From Streptomyces sp. NRRL S-337 (lineage in GTDB: Bacteria > Actinomycetota > Actinomycetes > Streptomycetales > Streptomycetaceae): DNA of 64,000 nucleotides. The notes beneath the pieces are model-generated. The model was not told the DNA's origin, did no database searches, and worked only from the letters and a program-made list of their open reading frames with translations. This document shows positions 8,066 through 16,382 of this stretch, piece after piece. The stretch spans positions 1 to 64,000 of the forward strand of contig NZ_JOIX01000037.1 in NCBI RefSeq assembly GCF_000720175.1, given 5' to 3'. The position numbers were made by a program, and so were the translations under genes. The first letter of the stretch is position 1; each line of letters starts with the position of its first letter.

Positions 8066-9024
8066 GCCTCCGGGGCTTCGAACTTGGATGTACGGATCAT
8101 GCCGGCGGCCCGGCCCTTGCCGGCGACGACCAGGGCCATCTTCCGGCTCGCCTCGTCGATCATCTCGTCACCGAGCATCGCGGACCCCTTCTTGCCGCCC
8201 GCCTCCGAGGTGTGCCACTCGTAGGCGTCCAGGATCAGCTCGGCGTGGTCGTAGTCCGCCTGGGACGGTGAGAACACCTCGTTGGCGGCCTCGACCTGGC
8301 CCGGGTGCAGCACCCACTTGCCGTCGAAGCCGAGCGCGGCGGCGCGGCCGGCGACCTCCCGGTACCCCTCCACGTTCTTGATCTGAAGGTAGGGGCCATC
8401 GATGGCCTGCAAATCGTAGGTCCGCGCGGCCATCAGAATGCGCATCAGAATGTAGTGATACGCGTCCGCGCCATAGCCGGGCGGCTGCTCGCCGACCACC
8501 AGGGACTTCATGTTGATCGACGCCATGAAGTCGGCCGGGCCGAAGATGATGGTCTCCAGCCGCGGCGAGGCACCGGCGATCGCGTCGACGTTCACCAGGC
8601 CCTTGGCGTTCTCGATCTGCGCCTCGATGCCGATCCGGCCGACCTCGAAGCCCATGGTCTTCTCGATCTGCGTCAGCAGCAGGTCCAGCGCCACGATCTG
8701 CTGAGCGTCCTGGACCTTGGGCAGCATGATGCAGTCCAGGTTCGGTCCCGCGCCCTCGACGACCGTGATGACGTCCCGGTACGTCCAGTGCGTCGTCCAG
8801 TCGTTGACCCGCACGACCCGGGTCTTGCCGGTCCAGTCGCCCTCGTTCAGCGCCTCGACGATCGTGTGCCGGGCGCCCTCCTTGGCGAGCGGTGCGCAGG
8901 CGTCCTCCAGGTCCAGGAACACCTGGTCCGCCGGCAGGCCCTGGGCCTTCTCCAGGAAGCGCGGATTGCTGCCGGGCACCGCGAGGCAGGAGCGCCTCGG
9001 CCGCTGCCGGTTCACCGCCGTCAT
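8062..9024 (-). CDS. HpcH/HpaI (CitE-like) CoA lyase, probable beta-methylmalyl-CoA lyase
   Basis: A 320-aa TIM-barrel aldolase of the CitE/malyl-CoA lyase family. It starts RRSCLAVPGSNPRFLEKA, has FLDLEDACAP (metal-proximal acidic residues), IEAQIENAKGLVN with the metal-binding Glu, and IIFGPADFMASI. Context makes it the Mcl1-type lyase that cleaves beta-methylmalyl-CoA into glyoxylate and propionyl-CoA. The ATG at 9024 overlaps the meaA TGA (ATGA, 9021-9024). The open frame runs on upstream but that is a shadow of meaA. Glyoxylate could then enter the glycerate route, for which a kinase is encoded at 3416. Confidence 0.9.
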   Translation of the reverse strand: MTAVNRQRPRRSCLAVPGSNPRFLEKAQGLPADQVFLDLEDACAPLAKEGARHTIVEALNEGDWTGKTRVVRVNDWTTHWTYRDVITVVEGAGPNLDCIMLPKVQDAQQIVALDLLLTQIEKTMGFEVGRIGIEAQIENAKGLVNVDAIAGASPRLETIIFGPADFMASINMKSLVVGEQPPGYGADAYHYILMRILMAARTYDLQAIDGPYLQIKNVEGYREVAGRAAALGFDGKWVLHPGQVEAANEVFSPSQADYDHAELILDAYEWHTSEAGGKKGSAMLGDEMIDEASRKMALVVAGKGRAAGMIRTSKFEAPEA

Positions 9025-11057
9025 GCGGGGACCTCCAAGGGGTCGAGCTGGTTCGCCGTCCGGATCTCGTCGACGATACGGCCGATGATCTCCGTAATAC
9101 CGAAGTCCTTGGGCGTGAAGACGGCCGCCACTCCGGCCTCCCGGAGCGCGGTCGCATCGGCCGAGGGAATGATGCCGCCGACGATGACCGGGATGTCGTC
9201 GACGCCGGCCCGCCGCAGCCGGGCCAGCACGTCCGGCACCAGCTCCGCGTGCGAGCCGGAGAGGATCGACAGGCCCACGCAGTGCACGTCCTCGGCGACC
9301 GCCGCCGAGACGATCTGCTCCGGCGTCAGCCGGATGCCCTGGTAGATCACCTCGAAGCCGGCGTCCCGGGCGCGTACCGCGATCTGCTCGGCGCCGTTGC
9401 TGTGCCCGTCCAGCCCGGGCTTGCCGACCAGCAGCCGCAGCTTGCCGCTGCCGAGCTCGGCCGCCGTCTTGGCGACCTTCTCGCGGACCGCGGCCAGCGG
9501 GCTGCCCGCCTCGGCGGCGACCGCCAGCGGGGCGCTGGAGACGCCCGTGGGCGCCCGGAACTCGCCGAAGACGTCCCGCAGGGCCCAGGCCCACTCGCCG
9601 GTCGTCACACCGGCACGGGCGCACTCCAGGGTCGCCGCGAAGAGGTTGGTGTCGCCGGCCGCCGCCTTCTTCAGCGCCGACAGCGCCTCCTGGGCACGCC
9701 CCTCCTCACGGTTGTCCCGCCAGTCGTGCAGCCCCCGCACCACCCGCGCCTCGTTGGCCGGGTCGACGGTCATGATGGCGGTGTCGAGGTCCGCGGTGAG
9801 CGGGTTGGGCTCGGTCGACTCGAAGCAGTTCACGCCGACGATCTTCTCCTCGCCGGCCTCGATCCGCCCCCGCCGCTCGGCGTGCGCGGACACCAGCTGC
9901 GACTTGAGGTAGCCGGATTCCACCGCGGCCATCGCGCCGCCCATCTCCTGGATCCGCTCGATCTCGGCCAGGCAGTCGGTGACCAGCGCGTCCACCTTGG
10001 CCTCGATGACGTGCGAGCCGGCGAAGATGTCCTCGTACTCCAGCAGGTCGCTCTCGTGCGCGAGGACCTGCTGGATGCGCAGCGACCACTGCTGGTCCCA
10101 GGGCCGGGGGAGGCCCAACGCCTCGTTCCAGGCCGGGAGTTGGACCGCCCGGGCGCGGGCGTCCTTCGACAGCGTCACGGCCAGCATCTCCAGCACGATC
10201 CGCTGGACGTTGTTCTCCGGCTGGGCCTCGGTCAGGCCGAGCGAGTTGACCTGGACGCCGTAGCGGAAGCGCCGCTGCTTGGGGTTCTCGATGCCGTACC
10301 GCTCGCGGGTGATGTGGTCCCAGATGCGGCCGAAGGCGCGCATCTTGCACATCTCCTCGATGAACCGGACGCCGGCGTTCACGAAGAACGAGATGCGGGC
10401 GACCACGTCGCCGAACTTCTCCGGCGGCACCTGCCCGGAGTCCCGCACGGCGTCGAGCACGGCGATCGCGGTGCTCATCGCGTACGCGATCTCCTGGACC
10501 GGGGTCGCGCCGGCCTCCTGGAGGTGGTACGAGCAGATGTTGATGGGGTTCCACTTGGGGATGTGGGCCACCGTGTACGTGATCATGTCGGTGGTGAGCC
10601 GCAGGCTCGGCCCCGGCGGGAAGACGTGCGTCCCGCGCGAGAGGTACTCCTTGACGATGTCGTTCTGGGTCGTCCCCTGGAGCTTGGTGATGTCCGCGCC
10701 CTGCTCCTCCGCGACGACCTGGTAGAGCGCCAGCAGCCACATGGCGGTGGCGTTGATGGTCATCGAGGTGTTCATCTGGTCCAGGGGGATGTCCTGGAAC
10801 AGCCGGCGCATGTCACCGAGGTGGGACACCGGGACCCCGACCCGGCCGACCTCGCCGCGGGCGAGGACGTGGTCGGGGTCGTAGCCGGTCTGCGTCGGCA
10901 GGTCGAACGCCACCGACAGACCGGTCTGGCCCTTGGCGAGATTGCGCCGGTACAGCTCGTTCGACGCCTCCGCCGTGGAGTGACCGGCGTACGTGCGCAT
11001 CAGCCACGGCCGGTCCCGTTCCCTTCGCCCCTGGGACTGAGGGTGACGTTCTGTCAT
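9021..11057 (-). CDS. meaA: Ethylmalonyl-CoA mutase (adenosylcobalamin-dependent)
   Basis: A 678-aa B12-dependent mutase. The TIM-barrel substrate domain begins DRPWLMRTYAGHSTAEASNE and contains SVAFDLPTQTGYDPDH; the C-terminal cobalamin domain starts around residue 540 with GLDGHSNG, in which D550, H552 and G555 form the DxHxxG cobalt-ligand motif. A single chain with both domains is the MeaA/Ecm arrangement, unlike the MutA/MutB pair. It converts ethylmalonyl-CoA to methylsuccinyl-CoA. It lies 15 bp after ccr, the arrangement known from Streptomyces species where meaA was first studied. Confidence 0.95.
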   Translation of the reverse strand: MTERHPQSQGRRERDRPWLMRTYAGHSTAEASNELYRRNLAKGQTGLSVAFDLPTQTGYDPDHVLARGEVGRVGVPVSHLGDMRRLFQDIPLDQMNTSMTINATAMWLLALYQVVAEEQGADITKLQGTTQNDIVKEYLSRGTHVFPPGPSLRLTTDMITYTVAHIPKWNPINICSYHLQEAGATPVQEIAYAMSTAIAVLDAVRDSGQVPPEKFGDVVARISFFVNAGVRFIEEMCKMRAFGRIWDHITRERYGIENPKQRRFRYGVQVNSLGLTEAQPENNVQRIVLEMLAVTLSKDARARAVQLPAWNEALGLPRPWDQQWSLRIQQVLAHESDLLEYEDIFAGSHVIEAKVDALVTDCLAEIERIQEMGGAMAAVESGYLKSQLVSAHAERRGRIEAGEEKIVGVNCFESTEPNPLTADLDTAIMTVDPANEARVVRGLHDWRDNREEGRAQEALSALKKAAAGDTNLFAATLECARAGVTTGEWAWALRDVFGEFRAPTGVSSAPLAVAAEAGSPLAAVREKVAKTAAELGSGKLRLLVGKPGLDGHSNGAEQIAVRARDAGFEVIYQGIRLTPEQIVSAAVAEDVHCVGLSILSGSHAELVPDVLARLRRAGVDDIPVIVGGIIPSADATALREAGVAAVFTPKDFGITEIIGRIVDEIRTANQLDPLEVPA

Positions 11058-11072
11058 GGGTGCCTCCCGGCC

Positions 11073-12410
11073 TCAGACGTTCCGGAAGCGGTTGATGGCG
11101 TCGAGGTGCTGGGCGCGCATCTCCTCGTCGCGCACGCCCATGCCCTCCTCGGGCGCCAGCGCCAGCACGCCGACCTTGCCCTGGTGCAGGTTGCGGTGCA
11201 CGTCGTACGCCGCCTGGCCGGTCTCCTCCAGGGTGTAGGTCTTCGACAGGGTCGGGTGGATCTTGCCCTTGGCGATCAGGCGGTTGGCCTCCCACGCCTC
11301 GCGGTAGTTGGCGAAGTGGGAGCCGATGATCCGCTTCAGCGACATCCACAGGTAGCGGTTGTCGTACTCGTGCATGTAGCCCGAGGTCGAGGCGCAGGTG
11401 GTGATGGTGCCGCCCTTGCGCGTGACGAAGACGCTCGCGCCGAAGGTCTCGCGGCCGGGGTGCTCGAAGACGATGTCGATGTCCTCGCCGCCGGTGAGCT
11501 CGCGGATGCGCTTGCCGAAGCGCTTCCACTCCTTCGGGTCCTGGGTCTGCTCGTCCTTCCAGAACTTGTAGCCCTCGGCGTTGCGGTCGATGATCGCCTC
11601 GGCGCCCATCTTCCGGCAGATCTCCGCCTTCTGGTCGCTGCTGACGACGCAGATCGGGTTGGCCCCGCCGGCCAGCGCGAACTGCGTGGCGTAACTGCCG
11701 AGGCCGCCGCTGGCGCCCCAGATCAGGACGTTGTCGCCCTGCTTCATCCCGGCGCCGTTGCGGGACACCAGCTGGCGGTACGCGGTCGAGTTGACCAGGC
11801 CCGGGGCCGCCGCCTCCTCCCAGCTCAGGTGCTTGGGCTTGGGCATCAGCTGGTTGGACTTCACCAGCGCGATCTCGGCGAGGCCGCCGAAGTTGGTCTC
11901 GAAGCCCCAGATGCGCTGCTCGGGGTCGAGCATGGTGTCGTTGTGCCCGTCGGAGGACTCCAGCTCGACGGACAGGCAGTGCGCGACGACCTCGTCGCCG
12001 GGGTTCCAGGCGTTGACGCCCGGGCCGGTGCGCAGGACGACGCCGGCCAGGTCGGAGCCGATGACGTGGTACGGCAGGTCGTGGCGCTTGGCCAGGTCGG
12101 AGACCTTGCCGTAGCGCTCCAGGAACCCGAAGGTCGACAGCGGCTCGAAGATCGAGGTCCAGACGGAGTTGTAGTTCACGGAGGAGGCCATCACGGCCAC
12201 CAGCGCCTCACCGGGTCCGAGCTCGGGGACCGGGACGTCGTCGACGTGCAGCGACTTGCGCGGGTCCTTCTCCTTGGTGGGCAGGCCGGCGAACATCTCG
12301 GCCTCGTCCTTGTGCACGGTCACCGCGCGGTAGGACTCGGGGATGGGCAGCGCGGCGAAGTCGGCGCTGGTGGTGTCAGGCGCAAGGATTGCGTCCAGGA
12401 TCTCGTTCAC
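11073..12410 (-). CDS. ccr: Crotonyl-CoA carboxylase/reductase
   Basis: A 445-aa medium-chain dehydrogenase that reductively carboxylates crotonyl-CoA to (2S)-ethylmalonyl-CoA with NADPH and CO2. The nucleotide motif is WGASGGLGSYATQFA (about 231-245). The residues reported to hold CO2 in the Kitasatospora enzyme (N81, F170, E171, H365) all fall at exactly the same numbers here: SSVNYN81, WGF170E171, GSH365. It heads the ethylmalonyl-CoA operon and also makes ethylmalonyl extender units for polyketides. Its promoter candidate is about 330 bp upstream. Confidence 0.97.
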   Translation of the reverse strand: MNEILDAILAPDTTSADFAALPIPESYRAVTVHKDEAEMFAGLPTKEKDPRKSLHVDDVPVPELGPGEALVAVMASSVNYNSVWTSIFEPLSTFGFLERYGKVSDLAKRHDLPYHVIGSDLAGVVLRTGPGVNAWNPGDEVVAHCLSVELESSDGHNDTMLDPEQRIWGFETNFGGLAEIALVKSNQLMPKPKHLSWEEAAAPGLVNSTAYRQLVSRNGAGMKQGDNVLIWGASGGLGSYATQFALAGGANPICVVSSDQKAEICRKMGAEAIIDRNAEGYKFWKDEQTQDPKEWKRFGKRIRELTGGEDIDIVFEHPGRETFGASVFVTRKGGTITTCASTSGYMHEYDNRYLWMSLKRIIGSHFANYREAWEANRLIAKGKIHPTLSKTYTLEETGQAAYDVHRNLHQGKVGVLALAPEEGMGVRDEEMRAQHLDAINRFRNV

Positions 12411-12921
12411 GGTGTGCCTCCGGCGGGTGGGGCCGCCCCTGCTCGAGCGGGGTCGAGAGCTCGGGGGATTTGGTAAGGAACGGCTTGAGGGAACGTCGGG
12501 GGTGGTGCGGGAGGTGGTGCCGTCGGTTCGGCCGGGGTGGCGCTACCGCCGCCGTCTCCGCCGGTGTTGCGGAGGCGTCGGCCGTGGTGCCTGGCAGCGC
12601 CTTGGTGAGCGCGGTGCCCGGCGGGTGCCGGGCGGTGTGCCTGTGACGCAGGCATCCGGGCGGCAGCCGGGGAGGGCTGTTGGGACAGCCGGCGCACGAG
12701 GATCGCCTCGTCCGCCGGTCGCCCGGACACCCTCAACGTATGACACCGCGTGCCAGTCGACAAGACACTGAGTGCCAAGAATTTCTCTCAGATGTCATTT
12801 GGCCGGCACGTATGAGCGGTAGACGGGCCGATGGGGGGCTTGCCGGTGACGCACCGCACTCCCGGCATCACGGCAGGTGAAGGGGGATGCGGTTAGACCG
12901 TTCGGGTGGGTCGTGTCCCGG
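12411..12921. other. ccr upstream region / long leader, no gene seen
   Basis: About 510 bp between ccr and the 3' end of the STAND NTPase gene. The small open frames have no credible product and biased proline/arginine content. The best promoter for ccr is at 12735-12763, which would give an mRNA leader of roughly 320 nt. I see no riboswitch I can name. The left half is GC-rich with repeated gccgcc/ggtggt runs. Confidence 0.5.
12735..12777 (-). promoter_or_regulatory. Candidate ccr promoter with two 14-bp regulator sites
   Basis: On the minus strand, TTGTCG (12763-12758) and TACGTT (12740-12735) are separated by exactly 17 bp. Two matching 14-bp elements, TGGCACTCAGTGTC (12777-12764) and TGGCACGCGGTGTC (12755-12742), lie 22 bp apart: one just upstream of the -35 box and one inside the spacer. 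Each has an inner CAC-N3-GTG dyad. The placement suits repression of ccr. Confidence 0.55.
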
Positions 12922-15393
12922 TCAGGCCCGGGACCTCAGGCGCCCACGAACGGCCGGCCACAGCTGCGCGGCGGTGTGCAGGACCAGCAGCCCGGCGGCG
13001 ACGGCGCTGCCGCCCGGCGCCCCGGCCCGGACCCCCGCCGCCAGCAGCCCGGCCGCACCCACCGCGTGGAAGCGGTGCAGGCCGACCGCGGCCAGACCGC
13101 CGAGCCGGCTGCCGCGGCTGCGCTGCCAGACCCGCCGGGCCGCCCACGCCGTGCCACCGGCCAGCGCCAGCTGCGCCGGCCACGGGGCCACCGGCCCGCC
13201 CTCCACCAGCGCCACGGTCAGGCAGCCGAGCGCCCAGAGCACCCCGCAGCACGGCAGGGCGAGCAGCCGCAGCAGCACCGGCCGCACATAGCGGTCCGCC
13301 CGCTCCACCGGCGGGTCCGGCACCGCGGGCGGCGGCTCCTGCGGGGCGGAGGCCGCCCCCGGGCGGGGCCCGGCGGCGGCCTCCGGCTCCGCGGCCAGCT
13401 TCAACCACGGCGGCTTGATCGCCAGCAGGTGCTCCCGCAGCAGCGGCAGGTGGTGCGCCCCGGCCTCGCTGAGCGCCTCCCGGAGCAGCTGCTCGGCCGC
13501 TCCCGGCCGCCCCGCCCCCATCTCCGCCTCCATGAGCAGCGCCAGCGCCTCGACCGTCACCCGGACGTCCCCCGACCTGCGCGCCACCTCCAGCCCGCGG
13601 CGCAGCAGCTCCAGGACCTGCCGGCGGTCCTGACGGTGCGCCGCGCAGCCGGCCAGCTTCAGCCAGGCGTGCGCCACGACCGTGAGATCACCGTCGGGCG
13701 CCGTTGCCACCGCCCGGCGGTACGAGAGCGCCGCGTCCCGGGTGCGCCCCAGCCCCTCCTCCGCGTCCCCCCGCGCCAGCAGCGAGGCCGCCAGCCGGTG
13801 CCGGTCACCCCGCAGCGCCCAGCCGCGCACCGCCCGCCCGTAGTGGTGCGCCGCGGCCCCGTGGTCACCGCGCTCGGCTGCCTGCTCACCGAGGTCGTCG
13901 TCCAGCTCCGGCGAGCGAACACCGGCCCGGATACGCGCCAGATGGCCCGCCTCCGCGCAGGACCGGGCCTCCGGCCAGCGCTCCAGCGCACGGTAGTGGC
14001 GACGCATCATCCGCAGCAGCTCCGCCTCCCGGAGGTGGTCGGCGCGGTGCCGGGCCGCGAGGACGCCCTGCCGCAGTACGAACAGCGCGTCCACGGTGCG
14101 GGTGCGCCGCAGCAGATGCGCCACCAGGTGCTCCACCACCGGCGCGACATGCTCGTACCGGCCCTGGTCCACCGCCGCCGCCAGGGCCGCCGCCAGCGCC
14201 CCGCGCTCCCGGTCGAACCATGCCTCGTCGGTGGTGGCGGCCCGCTCGCCGTAGTGGGCCATCAGCCGCTCCAGCGCCGCACCACGCGCCGACTCCGGCT
14301 CCTGCGCGGCCAGTTCACCGACGTAGAGCTGCAGCAGGTCGTGGAAGCGGACCCGGCCCTCGGGGCCGGTGGGGCGCAGCAGCTGGGCCCTGACCAGGCG
14401 GCGCAGCGCACGGTCGGCCTCGGCCGGTGAGACCCCGGCCAGCGCGGCGGCCGACCCGGCGTCGATCTCGTTGCCCGGGTGCAGCCCCAGACGGCGCAGC
14501 ATCCGCGCGTCCGGGGCGTCGAGCGCCTGGTACGAGGCCTCGAACGCCTGCCGTACCGGGTCGAGTTCGGCCAGCCGCTCACCGGGCGGGCGTAACGCGG
14601 CCAGGACGCGCTGCGCGCTGTCGTCGCCGTCCCGCAGCCGGCCGGCCACCACGTCCAGCGCCAGCGGCAGATGGCCGCAGAGCGCGGCGATCTCGTCCAG
14701 CTGCGACGGCGGGACCGGCTCGGTGGCGGCGGCCTCCAGCAGCGCCAGGGAATCCTTGGGGCTGAGCGTGTCCAGCCGCAGCACGGCGAAGGAGGCGTGC
14801 TCCGGGGCGCTCCGGACGGTGACCAGCAGGCGGTGGCGGCGGTCGGGCGGTATCAGCGGCACCAGGTGCTCGTCCGGCGCGGCGTCGTCGAGCAGGATCA
14901 GCAGCGCCTCCTCCGCCTCCCACAGCTGGCTGCTGAACTGGGCGAGCAGCCCGGCCCGGTGCGGCTGGAGCTGGTCGCCGGGGATGCCGAACGCCCGCAG
15001 CCAGGTGCCCAGCAGCTCCTCCAGGCTCATCGGCTCCCCGCCGCCGTGCGCCCGGGCGTCCGCGTAGAGCACCCCGCCGGGGAACCACTCGTGCGCCTCG
15101 TGCGCGGCGGCCGCCATCAGCGCCGACTTGCCCACCCCGCCCTCGCCGGTGACCGCTATCGCGGTGGGAGCCCCGGCGCGGTCGCCGGGCGCCAGCAGGG
15201 CCAGGAGCGCGGCGAGCGGGCCGGAGCGGCCGAGCAGGGCGGCCGGCCGGGGCGGCAGCGCGTTCAGAGAGCGGATGGGGGCGGGCGCCGGGTAGATCTG
15301 GACGACGCCACCCTGGATCACGTCGCGGGCCTGCCCGCCGCTGACCGTGTTGTGGGTGGCCGGAGCCGGCCCCGCCTCGCTCGCGTCCGCCAC
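12922..15393 (-). CDS. STAND (NB-ARC) NTPase with TPR-like repeats and C-terminal membrane segments
   Basis: An 823-aa protein. Residues 15-35 carry a short TVSGGQARDVIQGGVVQI element of a kind I recall at the N-terminus of actinobacterial STAND proteins. The NB-ARC NTPase follows: Walker A GEGGVGKS (83-90), Walker B ALLILLDD (163-170), and the GLPLAL-type motif HLPLALDVVAG (about 241-251), then a winged-helix region. Residues ~400-670 are helical, TPR-like. The last ~130 residues hold several hydrophobic segments (CGVLWALGCLTVALV, AGLLAAGVRAGAP), so it is probably membrane-anchored. STAND NTPases act as signalling or defence switches; no effector domain is recognisable. Leftward, 49 bp after the TetR gene. 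Confidence 0.8.
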   Translation of the reverse strand: MADASEAGPAPATHNTVSGGQARDVIQGGVVQIYPAPAPIRSLNALPPRPAALLGRSGPLAALLALLAPGDRAGAPTAIAVTGEGGVGKSALMAAAAHEAHEWFPGGVLYADARAHGGGEPMSLEELLGTWLRAFGIPGDQLQPHRAGLLAQFSSQLWEAEEALLILLDDAAPDEHLVPLIPPDRRHRLLVTVRSAPEHASFAVLRLDTLSPKDSLALLEAAATEPVPPSQLDEIAALCGHLPLALDVVAGRLRDGDDSAQRVLAALRPPGERLAELDPVRQAFEASYQALDAPDARMLRRLGLHPGNEIDAGSAAALAGVSPAEADRALRRLVRAQLLRPTGPEGRVRFHDLLQLYVGELAAQEPESARGAALERLMAHYGERAATTDEAWFDRERGALAAALAAAVDQGRYEHVAPVVEHLVAHLLRRTRTVDALFVLRQGVLAARHRADHLREAELLRMMRRHYRALERWPEARSCAEAGHLARIRAGVRSPELDDDLGEQAAERGDHGAAAHHYGRAVRGWALRGDRHRLAASLLARGDAEEGLGRTRDAALSYRRAVATAPDGDLTVVAHAWLKLAGCAAHRQDRRQVLELLRRGLEVARRSGDVRVTVEALALLMEAEMGAGRPGAAEQLLREALSEAGAHHLPLLREHLLAIKPPWLKLAAEPEAAAGPRPGAASAPQEPPPAVPDPPVERADRYVRPVLLRLLALPCCGVLWALGCLTVALVEGGPVAPWPAQLALAGGTAWAARRVWQRSRGSRLGGLAAVGLHRFHAVGAAGLLAAGVRAGAPGGSAVAAGLLVLHTAAQLWPAVRGRLRSRA

Positions 15394-15442
15394 TCCGTAG
15401 TGGATAGCACGAGCGGGCCGGGCCCGTCAGGCCGTTACGGGA

Positions 15443-16246
15443 TCATCTCCGGTCCTTGATCGCCTTGCGGATGGTGCGCATGACCTCCTCCAGCGGGGCG
15501 TCCGTACGCGCCACCGCGACCAGCACCTCGCCCTCCCGGGAGACCGACGCCGCGGGCTGCTCGCCCGTGGTGCCGCGGCCCGCGCCGATCCCGGCGCCGA
15601 AGGTCTCCCGGACGATCTCGAAGGCATGGTCCAGCTGGGCCTCCACATCACCCTCCGCGCCGGCCCGCAGCCAGCGGCGCAGCACGTGGTTGTGCGCGGT
15701 GACCACGGCGGAGGCGGCGACCTCCGCCAGCAGCGGGTCGTCATCGCCCTCGCGGTGCGCGCCCTCGTCGAAGTGGCCCAGCAGATAGCGGGTGAAGAGC
15801 CGCTCGTAACGGGCCACCGAGGCGATCTCGGCCTCGCGGAGGGTGGGCACCTCGCGGGTCAGCCGGTAGCGGGCCACCGACACGGCCGGCGAGGCCGCGT
15901 ACATCCGCATGACCTCCTTGATGCCGCGGCAGACCGTGTCGAGCGGGTTCTCGTGCGGCGGCGCGGCGTCCAGGACCGCCTCGGCCCGCACCAGGGTGTC
16001 GTCGTGGTCGGGGAAGATCGCCTCTTCCTTGGAGCGGAAGTGGCGGAAGAACGTCCGCCGGGCGACGCCCGCGGCGGCCGCGATCTCATCGACCGTCGTC
16101 GCCTCGTAGCCCTTGGTCGCGAACAGCTCCATGGCCGCCGCCGACAGTTCGCGACGCATTTTGAGCCGTTGCGCGGCCGCGCGGCGGGTGCCGGGAGTGC
16201 TGCTGTCGGGGGCGTCGGAGGGCTGCGTACGAGCGGGCTGGGACAT
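15443..16246 (-). CDS. TetR family transcriptional regulator
   Basis: A 267-aa regulator with a typical TetR helix-turn-helix (about residues 30-75; AMELFATKGYEATTVDEI, then AAAGVARRTFFRHFRSKEEA). The ATG at 16246 begins MSQPARTQ; an ATG six codons upstream is possible, and the open frame further up is not credible. It lies between a 3-hydroxyacyl-CoA dehydrogenase gene (136 bp upstream) and the STAND NTPase, all co-directional with the ethylmalonyl-CoA operon. It is therefore a reasonable candidate to bind the paired sites in front of ccr, but nothing in the sequence proves this. Confidence 0.88.
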   Translation of the reverse strand: MSQPARTQPSDAPDSSTPGTRRAAAQRLKMRRELSAAAMELFATKGYEATTVDEIAAAAGVARRTFFRHFRSKEEAIFPDHDDTLVRAEAVLDAAPPHENPLDTVCRGIKEVMRMYAASPAVSVARYRLTREVPTLREAEIASVARYERLFTRYLLGHFDEGAHREGDDDPLLAEVAASAVVTAHNHVLRRWLRAGAEGDVEAQLDHAFEIVRETFGAGIGAGRGTTGEQPAASVSREGEVLVAVARTDAPLEEVMRTIRKAIKDRR

Positions 16247-16382
16247 GTGGGGACGGTACTGCATATTTACCCGGCCTGCGGCATGAGGTCCCACCTCCGC
16301 CCTCGTGAGCGGGGGTGGACCGCCGTCCGGCTCCAGCAGCCCACCCCAGCCCGCCCCGTCCGGGCGGGGGCGCCCCCACGGG

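Noticed and set aside
8892..12476. Very long rightward open frame (1194 codons) across the ethylmalonyl-CoA operon
   Set aside because: Antisense shadow of GC-rich genes: it has no domain and no ribosome site, and the opposite strand encodes clear enzymes with matching codon bias.
12742..12777. Sigma-54-like TGGCAC boxes
   Set aside because: No TTGC at the -12 position with correct spacing, and Streptomyces are not known to carry sigma-54. The elements fit repressor sites better.
12407..12778. 123-aa leftward frame in the ccr leader
   Set aside because: Pro/Ala/Arg-rich with no family resemblance. It would run from inside the predicted promoter into the ccr start, so it looks like a GC-driven shadow.
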